Positions 46,377 to 53,687 of a DNA stretch of 53,687 nt are shown piece by piece. This DNA is from CAYWBW01 sp964456745 (GTDB lineage: Bacteria > Patescibacteriota > Gracilibacteria > GCA-2401425 > JAJOLG01). The translations under genes and the position numbers were made by a program. The DNA is taken from positions 1 to 53,687 of the forward strand of contig CAYWBW010000011.1 in NCBI GenBank assembly GCA_964456745.1, given 5' to 3'. The notes below the pieces were generated by a model. That model was given only the letters and a program-made list of their open reading frames with translations. It was not told the DNA's origin and did no database searches. Every line of letters begins with the position of its first letter. The first letter of the stretch is position 1.

Positions 46377-47036
46377 ATGCACATAGCACTAATCCTAGAT
46401 TGAAACCGTCGTTGGGCAAAAAAGAGAATGATGCCGAAAGCATACTGACACAGGAAATGAGTAGAAAATTTAGAAAAAGTACTCTGATTTGTTTCAAAGC
46501 ATTGAATAAAAACCGTTACTGCATGGGCACTATCAACTGAAAATATGAAAAGATCTAAAGAAGAGCTTGATAATCTTTTTAGCATACTTGAAAGTTTTTG
46601 TGAAAAAAAAGAGCTTTTTAAAAATAATTGAATTAAATTTAGATACATTTGAGATATTTCTGTTTTACCAAAAAGCACAATAAGTGCTATTAATGATCTC
46701 ATTGAATATACAAAAGATTTTGATAAATTTACCCTTCAAATTGCTCTAAACTACTGATGAAAATCAGAAATTGTAAGATCAGTAAATAGAATAATAGAAA
46801 AATGAGAAACTATAAATGAAAAATCTATTTGAAACAATTTAGATACAGTATTAAATTGAGACCCAGAACTGATTATCAGAACATGATGATACAAAAGACT
46901 TTCCTGATTTCTTATGTGGCAAAGTGCTTACAGTGAACTTTATTTTAGCGAAAAACTTTGGCCTGAATTTGACGAAAAAGAACTAATTAAAGCTATTGAG
47001 TTTTTTAAAAATTCACAGAGAAATTTTGGGGGATAA
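46377..47036 (+). CDS. uppS: Undecaprenyl diphosphate synthase
   Basis: Cis-prenyltransferase making the C55 lipid carrier for peptidoglycan and glycans. The 219-aa frame has LILDGNRRWAKK (catalytic D8), YGHRKGVEN, TVTAWALSTENMKRSKEEL, QIALNYGGKSEIV and LIIRTGGYKRLSGFLMWQSAYSELYF, the full set of family motifs. Gly of NYGG and RTGG are TGA. Slightly shorter than usual at both ends; ends NFGG. Convergent with the aminotransferase gene. Confidence 0.96.
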
Positions 47037-47074
47037 AAAAAAGAGGAAGATAATTGCTCACTATTAATATCACA

Positions 47075-47147
47075 CAAAGGGCTAAAGCCCTCAGTTGAAA
47101 AGATATTTACTTAGCATTTTTTTTCAACATATGGCTTTAGCCCTTTG
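47075..47147. repeat. REP-like nested hairpin with GGGCTAAAGCCC
   Basis: CAAAGGGCTAAAGCC (47075-47089) pairs with GGCTTTAGCCCTTTG (47133-47147); inside, AGTTGAAAA (47093-47101) pairs with TTTTCAAC (47121-47128). The order palindrome-GTTGAAAA-spacer-TTTTCAAC is the same as in the 150-bp elements at 26544 and 32849, with a different stem sequence. Confidence 0.8.
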
Positions 47148-47158
47148 AAATAAGTAAA

Positions 47159-47179
47159 AGACAAGGCAATGCCTTGTCT
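47159..47179. terminator. Bidirectional terminator-like palindrome
   Basis: AGACAAGGCAATGCCTTGTC then T is a 9-bp stem with a 3-nt loop between the convergent uppS and aminotransferase genes; related to 41742-41770. Confidence 0.6.
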
Positions 47180-47193
47180 CTACACTTGATTTT

Positions 47194-48735
47194 TTATTCT
47201 GATGATAAATATTCTTTTATCTTTCTTGCGGCTTCTTTTATTTGTTCTGGATACAGATTTGGCAAGGACACTCTTACGAAATTTGATTTATCACTTTCTT
47301 TTTGTGCTCTATCTGAAAAGAATTTCATTGCTGGTATTAAAATTACTCAATATTTTGTGGTTAATTCATATAACTTTTGATCTATTGAAATATCACTTTT
47401 TTTATTTCAAGCTACGTCATTTAAATTAAAAATTCCATAATATTTCTTTCCATTTTGAGCAACTCACAGCTCATCAAAAAATAGTTTAGAATTTTCTTCA
47501 ACCTGTTTAACATACAATCCTCTCTCTTCTCCTCAAAGCAAATTATATATCATTCAAAGCATTTGAGATGGACCAGGCACTGTAACCGTGTGAGCAAAAC
47601 TTCAAAAATTTCATCAAGGTGCTTTTGATAAAACAAGCTGTGTTTTAAAATCTATTCATTTTAAATAATCTTTTAATAAATTATTTGATAAATAATCATT
47701 TGCCTCATCACTTATCATTATATGTCAAAATCTTATTCCAGGAGATCTTTCAATTTTTGATTTTCAACTTAAACGCAAAGTTCTATCTTTTGCTTCTTTC
47801 CAAGGACTATCAAAATCATCATAAAATCTTCAATAAATTTCATCACTGATAATTATCGCATCATGCTTCTTTGCAAGCTCGGCTATTTTTTCAACTTCTT
47901 GTTTTGAATATTTAACTCAAGATGGATTTCATGGAGTCACTAAAAAGAAAACTTTTATTCTTCATTTAAAATTTTCTATTTGATCAAAATTTGTAATTCA
48001 TGTAGATGGATCAGTTTCTATCTCTACTGGATTAAGTCATCTTTGATTTATTTCACTAAAATATGGGTAATATACTGGCACGGTAAGTGCAACATTATCT
48101 CATGATTGTAAATATCAAAGTCAGTGAGAACAAAATAATTTAAACAAAGTTCCAATTGCATCATTTACTCAACTCGTAAAAACAAAATCACTTGCCTTAA
48201 TAGAATCATCTTTGAGAAAATTTCTATAATAAGCAGCACTCACAATTTTTACAATATCCTCTCACCAAGGACTGTGATATGTTCATCAAACAGGAGTTGA
48301 ATATTTAAATATTGAATACAAAACTTCAAACTTTGATAATTTCTTTCATTCTCATAAAGCACACTCTTGAACTCTTTTTATTATATACTCTAAGGTTTCT
48401 AAGTGCTTTTTTGCCTGATCATCTTTATAAACTTCATAGGCTCATTTATTTATCAAATCTTCAATCTCTGACAAATCTTCCTTTTTTTTTAAATTAATTC
48501 TAAATCAAGTATCTTGAGAATTTAGATAAACATCCATCGCAACTATAAATCAATAAAAACTCCTTCATTTGGCAGATGGAGAAAATCACAAACCAGGATC
48601 TCCTCTTGAAAGATCTAGCACATTATCAGGTCCAAGACTTTCTAAAGCAATCTTTTGTAAATATGGGAAAACTTGAAAAGGATTATTATCAGAAACACTG
48701 AATCCATATTCATTGTCTACAAGTTTTTTTATCAT
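47194..48735 (-). CDS. PLP-dependent class I/II aminotransferase (513 aa)
   Basis: PLP enzyme of the aspartate aminotransferase fold: FLVTPGNPSGVKYSKQEVEK, AIIISDEIYGRFYDDF (PLP-binding Asp and Tyr) and the Schiff-base lysine region LSGKSKIERSPGIRFG. At 513 residues it is longer than usual (~400); residues ~60-150 form an extra helical insertion, a size seen in aspartate 4-decarboxylase-type enzymes. Substrate cannot be told. With tyrA nearby, a tyrosine/aspartate transamination role is possible. Divergent from the small membrane protein at 48850. Confidence 0.9.
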
Positions 48736-48849
48736 AATTTTTAGCTTATTTTTTTCTGAGCAAATCTTATTGTTCTATAATCAAAACTCAAGCTTTAATT
48801 TTTTAAATAAATATGATTAAATAGAGATGTTAAATACTTAAATTTATAA

Positions 48850-49284
48850 ATGAAGGAAATAAACGAAATACTTCCATTAATATCTGCTCCCAGTTATAGC
48901 TTACTGATTATAATAGCAGCTCTTTCTATTTTTTTCTTAGTTATATTTGTTATTTTTAAACATCTCAAAAAACCAAAAACGATTAAAATAACTAAGTACA
49001 AAAAATCAGATTTTATAAAAGACCTTAATTTGCTGACTAAAAACTCACAATATAAATTTGATTTAGCTTATTGGAAAAAATTAAGTAAATTATTTAAAAA
49101 ATATATTACAGAAAATATTGATAATAAAACTCATTTCCTTAGTCTTGAGCAAATACTAAAAAGAAATCATTTATCACATTTGCACGAAATATTTGAAACT
49201 TTTAACAAACAGTTCTATTATTATAAAAAACAAGAAAAACAAGAATTCATAAAATTAATAAATAAGATAAAAAAAGAAATATAA
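48850..49284 (+). CDS. Small membrane protein with no glycine (144 aa)
   Basis: Open in the standard code too, since it contains neither TGA nor GGN codons. One TM helix (LLIIIAALSIFFLVIFVIF, ~18-36), then a Lys-rich cytoplasmic helical part (LTKNSQYKFDLAYWKKLSKLF). The layout recalls DUF4381-like proteins that accompany DUF58/VWA proteins, but this is weak. Homoserine dehydrogenase begins 22 bp downstream, so co-transcription is likely. Confidence 0.8.
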   Translation: MKEINEILPLISAPSYSLLIIIAALSIFFLVIFVIFKHLKKPKTIKITKYKKSDFIKDLNLLTKNSQYKFDLAYWKKLSKLFKKYITENIDNKTHFLSLEQILKRNHLSHLHEIFETFNKQFYYYKKQEKQEFIKLINKIKKEI

Positions 49285-49306
49285 ATTAAATTTTAATATC
49301 CCAAAT

Positions 49307-50434
49307 ATGCAACAAAAAGTAATACTCCTTGGTCATTGAAATGTTTGAAAAACATTTATTAAACAAGTTTTAAAATACGACTCTGTACAAGTATGAAGAC
49401 ACAATAATCCTACTGTGATCATGTGAGTTGCATCAAAAAATAAGATACTTTTTAGTCATCATTGACTTAGAAGCCATGACCTAAGCTACATACTAGAAAA
49501 TAATAAGCTCTGAAAAGAAGCTAAAGATATTGATTCATCTTTGGATATTCTTGATATTGTTGATAATGCATGACTTAATTGAGAAATAATTTTTGCAGAT
49601 GCTACATGATCAAAAGATCAAATGAGAGATTTTCATTTAGCAGTAATGGAAAAAACAGACAATTGAATAGTCACTGCAAACAAAAATCCAATATCTTTAT
49701 ATGATTATGATATATACAAAAGACTAACAAAAAATCTTCGTTATCAATACACAACAACCGTAATGGCCTGATCTTGAATAGTAAGATTTTTAAGATGAAC
49801 AAGAAAAATCTCTGACAAAATTCATAGCGTGTCTTGAATGTTTTCATGAACTCTATGATACATCACCTGAGAATTAGATAAATGAAGAAAAATCTCAGAA
49901 ATTGTTTTAGAAGCTCACAAACTTTGATACACAGAACCAAATCCATGGGATGACCTCAATTGACTTGATGTTGCAAGAAAATTGATAATACTATGAAGAT
50001 CTTCTTGATTTAAAATAAATATTGAAGATATTAAAGTTTCACCTTTATTGCCAAATAGATTTTGAGATATTACTAATATAGAAAATTTTCTTAATGAAAT
50101 CAAATCTGAAGATGAAAATATTTGAAAAAAAATAAAAAAAGCACAGGAAAACTGAAATGTTTTAAGATACGCAGCATCAATAAAAGTCACTTGAGACAAA
50201 ATTTCGTTATGAGTTTGATTAGAAGAATTAAGCAAGCATTCAGCGCTATGAAGACTTAGTGGGCCTGCAAATTTTGTTGAAGTTATTAGCGATATTTACA
50301 ACTCCTCTTCACCTTTCATACTTCAAAGTCCATGAGCCTGACTTGAAGTAACAGCCTGATCACTCAGAAAAGATATGCTTTCATTTCTTCCAAGACTTGA
50401 AAATATAAAAAGTTGAAAATATAGTTTTAAGTAA
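49307..50434 (+). CDS. Homoserine dehydrogenase-like protein (375 aa)
   Basis: NAD(P)-dependent interconversion of aspartate semialdehyde and homoserine. N-terminal Rossmann motif GHGNVGKTF, VTANKNPISLYD, TTTVMAGSGIV (catalytic-domain TVMAG), GMFSGTLGYI and PNPWDDLNGLDVARKLIILGR with the conserved Lys after DVAR. No ACT domain or aspartokinase fusion. No other threonine or methionine genes are in the window, so the step is isolated here. Gly in most motifs is TGA. Confidence 0.92.
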
Positions 50435-50489
50435 GAGCATATTATAAACTTGAATATTTTTAATATTGCTAAACTAAATTGAGACTTTA

Positions 50490-52406
50490 CTATTTAAATC
50501 TTGCCGCTCGAGCTGCTCAAGTATAAAATCTCCTTACCGGCTTAGTTTCTGATTTCTTCTGCGCAACCGGTTTAACAGCAGCACCTGCAACAACAGGTTT
50601 TACTACTGGAGGCTTGTTTTCAACTGCCTTAATAGGTTTAACTGTTTTCTTAGGTTTTACTGGATTAACAGGTTCTGCTCTTTTTAAAACTTTTAAAAAT
50701 CTAGCAACTTTAACTGTAAGCTTACTTTCTTCGATTATTGGATCACCTAAATCTCACTCAAGATAACCACTATCATCTTCATTATTATCAATAAAAACAG
50801 ATTCATCTAACATTGCTAACATCTCTTCTTCTGTAAGATTTGCCAAACTCATATCAGGCTCAAGTCTATCTTTACCAACAGGATCTTTATCAACAGGATC
50901 TTTACTAACAAGATCTTTACTAACAGGATCTTTAACACCTGTATCTGATTTTCATGAAGCATTTTCAGATCAATTACTTTTTAATCTCTTATTTTTTCTC
51001 GACCATCTTATTAACAATAAGAGTCAAATAATAACACCAAATATTCAAGTTCTAGCATCAAGACTCAATTTCCAAAATTTATCCCATAAATCTCAAATGA
51101 ATTTCGTAAAAGTTTTAAGATAACTAGTTTTTTCAACTACCTTAATCTCACCATTTTTACTCTCTTTAATAGCTGCTAAAATAACATCTGGTTTTTCATA
51201 CTTTTTAAGCTTTGTAGTTTCTTCAACTAATGTCATCCTAGTAGCAAGCCATACTGTTCCTAATATTAATTTTTCGCATTTATTATGAGAAATAGTAATA
51301 TAAACATACTTTTCATCAAACTTTGTTAATGTTCACCTAATCTTTGTTTTTGTCGTATCAAATTCTACCATCTTTCACAATCCTCCTGATAACTTATCAT
51401 AAGCTAATTTTCATATTATATTTTTCAATTCTAGATTTGCCGCATGAATAATTGGTTTTGTTCCCACTCCATTAAGTCATTTATCACAAGATCATATAAT
51501 CCTTTTTGACACTTTTTTTAATGGCTTATAAGCTTTAGGAACTGGGTGAGATTTAACATGTATTTTCCCTTGGTTAACGGTAGATGTTGCATGAATAGTG
51601 CTAGCTAATAAAGGTGGATTATCACCTGAAGTATTTTTATTATCAGAAATAACATCACCATCTCATAAAGCAGCTACAGACCCATCTTTAATCAAGACTA
51701 TATTTTTAGCTACAAAGGGTAAATTATTATAAACTATGGCTATTGTTCAATCATCTAATATAATTTCAGCACGCTTTCTGTTAGAATATAAATTTAGCTT
51801 TCATTCAAATATTCAATGTCTTTTAACTTTTTTTGTAGATATTCTCCTTTCAACCCCATTCGTAACAACAGTTCTAAATCAACTTATTATAACATTAATT
51901 CTAGATCCAGTTGGTATAGTTAATCTTACTATTTTTCAATTCATAGATTTTAGATTCTCAATTGCATTTTTAGCCTGTAAAGAATCAATTTTGGATATTA
52001 ATTTTTTTTTACGATTATATAAATCATATTGTCAAATAAGAGCATGCATATTATGAAATTCTAATTGTCTAATAATAATATTTACTCAATTTAAAGCTAT
52101 TTGTAAATCTCCTATTGTAGAAGATTGAAAATCTATTGTCTTAAAAAATCTAGCAATATCTAATTTTAAATTCTCTCTATCTTGTGATGTAGAAAGAGAA
52201 GCTTCATCTGTATTAGTAGTAGCACTTGCGATATCCAATCATCAAATAAATACTGTAAAATACAGTAATAAAAAAATTTTCGATCTATTCATTCTTAATT
52301 CAGGAAGACTTATTTTAGGCAACATAGAAACAACCTGCTTCAATCAAGGTATTTTAAACTTTGGTAAAAAATCACCATTAGCCGTATCTGATCATCTTAA
52401 GGACAT
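50490..52406 (-). CDS. Membrane-anchored surface protein with beta-barrel-like modules (638 aa)
   Basis: TM near residues 45-65 (KIFLLLYFTVFIGGLDIA) and a second TM near 440 (TGIFGVIIGLLLLIRW); the part between is probably outside the membrane. Two small beta modules, ~170-235 (RINVIISGFRTVV...GIFEGKLNLYSNRKRAEIIL) and ~350-415 (VEFDTTKTKIRGTLTKFDEK), resemble the repeats of the next gene. After TM2 comes a short tandem repeat (DPVSKD, DLVSKD, DPVDKD, DPVGKD) and a Pro/Val/Lys-rich tail ending RFYTGAARAARFK. No named family. It is followed on the genome by convergent homoserine dehydrogenase. Confidence 0.8.
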
Positions 52407-52447
52407 CTCTATTACTTAGTTTTTAATTTTCAACAATATTAGCTTAA

Positions 52448-52482
52448 TAGGCTTAGCTAGATGATTATCTAAGCTAAGCCTA
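52448..52482. terminator. Hairpin downstream of the repeat surface-protein gene
   Basis: TAGGCTTAGCTAGAT (52448-52462) pairs with ATCTAAGCTAAGCCTA (52467-52482) with one bulged A. It lies in the 192-bp gap between two minus-strand surface-protein genes and may end the upstream transcript; the T run is weak. Confidence 0.55.
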
Positions 52483-52598
52483 GTGGCTATATCTGATATT
52501 TTTTTTGTTAAACTAATTTTAGCTATAGATCATTGGCTGTTTTTACATTCACTCATAATCTATTAATTAAATCAGATTTTAATCTTCGTTTTTCTGAA

Positions 52599-53687
52599 TT
52601 ATGATTTCTTGTTTTTCTTTTTCTTAGTAGGTTTCTTAGTAGCAGAAACATTAAGTAATTTAAATTCTCTTAATCAGATTGATAATAAAGCACCATCATT
52701 ACATATTACATTTACTCTATTGTTACTAATAGTGTCAATTGTTCATTTAAACTTTCAATTGGTTGTATTGACCTGTCCACCACCTTGAACCTCTCTATAA
52801 ATTCAATATGTTTTAACTCAATCAAGAAATTCAATATCAATTTTGTCTCCTTGTGTAAATCATCATTCTAATTTGATTTCTTTTTCAATAGAAGATAATA
52901 AAACTTCAGAAATAGCTGTTCTAGAAGTATTACCTATATTTTCTGGTTCCTCTGTTACTGGTTCTTCTGCTGCTTCAACTACAGGTTCTTCTGCTGCTAC
53001 TTCTTCAACTGCTGGTGCCTCTACTGCTACCTCTTCAGATACCGCATAAACTTTTTGATCAGAAGGAAGCATTAAAACACCTCAATCATCATCTAATGAG
53101 ATAACTAAATAACCTCACACCACTATTACCTTTCAAGTAAATGTTCAAGTATTTAATAGTTTCATCTCTCCTCCTATATTTATTTTTCAATCAACAGACT
53201 CATCTTTAGGAAAAGTATATCGTGCTCTCATTCCTTTTTTAGCTTCTACAAGTTCTCCTACTGCTGATTCTTCAGTTGCAGTTTTTAATGTTGCTTCTTC
53301 TACTACAGGCTGTTGTTCTACTACTACTACTGCTGGTTCTTCTGTTGCAGTTTCTAATACTGCTTCTTCAACTACTGCTCCTTCTGTTGTAGCCTGTGTT
53401 ACCCTATGAACTTTTTGATCTCAAGGGAGAGCTAAAATATTTCAATTTTCCAATTGTATACGTGTCCTAGTTCTAAATGGGGATATTATTGTTCAACTAA
53501 ATTCTCATTCAGTTATTTGTTCGGGACTCTTTCATTTTATACGTAAATATCATGTAACAGAATTATCGTTAGGAAAAGTATATTTTGCTTGCATTCCTAC
53601 TTCTGCTTCCACAAGTTCTTCTACTACTGGTGCTTCTACTACTGGTTGTTCTACTTCTTCTACTACTGGTTGTTCTACTTCTTCTAC
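52599..53687 (-). CDS. Repeat surface protein with SH3-like modules and acidic Pro/Val/Glu linkers (partial, 362 aa seen)
   Basis: Runs off the right edge, so the N terminus is missing. Three related modules of ~70 residues: AKYTFPNDNSVTGYL...LENGNILALPGDQKV, ARYTFPKDESVDGKI...LDDDGGVLMLPSDQKV, and a more diverged GWFTQGDKIDIEF...ICNDGALLSIG. They alternate with low-complexity linkers (EEPVVEAAEEPVTEEPE; VEEVEQPVVEEVEQPVVE). The core pattern G.F.G.i....v.i...dG.l..l suggests a small SH3/Tudor-like barrel. It ends in a lysine tail (TKKPTKKKKNKKS). Direct repeats in the linkers at the window edge could vary in number between strains. Confidence 0.82.

Noticed and set aside
52843..53072. Plus-strand Ser/Thr/Ala-rich frame
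   Set aside because: Complement of the acidic Pro/Val/Glu linker of the minus-strand repeat protein; low-complexity artefact.
1..53687. Frequent internal stops taken as pseudogenes or frameshifts
   Set aside because: All interruptions are TGA at glycine positions; TAA and TAG occur only at gene ends.
1..53687. TGA = Trp (translation table 4)
   Set aside because: GGDEF, Walker A and HGG motifs need glycine; conserved Trp positions use TGG.
1..53687. tRNA or rRNA genes
   Set aside because: None recognised in the intergenic regions; no T-loop-like GTTCRA motif in a clover-leaf context was seen by eye.

Overview
The window comes from a strongly AT-rich bacterium that reads TGA as glycine (translation table 25). 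With the standard code almost every gene looks broken. With TGA = Gly the window resolves into 41 long, tightly packed genes, and TGA falls on invariant glycines: GGDEF of a diguanylate cyclase, GSGKS of a VirB4-like ATPase, the glycines of Lgt, RsmG, RlmN and Pth. Stops are TAA and TAG. This code is known from the candidate phyla Gracilibacteria (BD1-5) and Absconditabacteria (SR1), so the window should belong to one of them; which one cannot be decided here. CGA still falls on conserved arginines in NusA and Lgt. Clear Shine-Dalgarno sequences are rare; most starts follow A/T-rich leaders.

Layout. 1-6.6 kb: a methyltransferase-like protein, a 1593-residue SF2-helicase-like giant, and convergent lgt. 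6.9-13.7 kb (+): VirB4-like ATPase, a membrane diguanylate cyclase with a CxxCH motif, nusA, and a lone class II purE. 13.8-21 kb: a secreted protein, a coiled-coil protein, rsmG with 5-formyl-THF cyclo-ligase (-), a riboflavin synthase/pth/ylxR operon (+), a DUF58 protein and rlmN, with two copies of a small MITE. 21-35.4 kb (-): the most unusual block, two giant genes (1769 and 1894 aa), each preceded by a short gene for a charged helical protein and by a copy of the same ~260-bp terminator-promoter-hairpin module, then a 793-aa surface protein with calcium-type TSP3 repeats. 35.5-38.8 kb (+): O-antigen-ligase-like TPR protein, Bax-inhibitor-1-like protein, DHFR. 38.8-43 kb: orphan histidine kinase-like protein (-), yebC, a short terminated transcript with a 23-codon ORF, DUF212 phosphatase-like protein, pseudopilin. 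43-50.4 kb: Xaa-Pro peptidase and prephenate dehydrogenase (-), DUF4349 protein, uppS, aminotransferase (-), small membrane protein, homoserine dehydrogenase. 50.5-53.7 kb (-): two surface-type proteins sharing a small beta-barrel-like repeat; the second runs off the window.

How it fits together. Housekeeping genes (nusA, pth, rsmG, rlmN, uppS, lgt, yebC) are mixed with isolated steps of pathways (purE, riboflavin synthase, tyrA, homoserine dehydrogenase, DHFR), as expected for a host-dependent cell that salvages intermediates. A large share of the coding space goes to giant and surface proteins, a conjugation-type ATPase, a pilin-like protein and a c-di-GMP enzyme. This suggests (inference) investment in contact with another cell. 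The best candidate for an undescribed system is the duplicated giant-protein cassette at 20966-33006.
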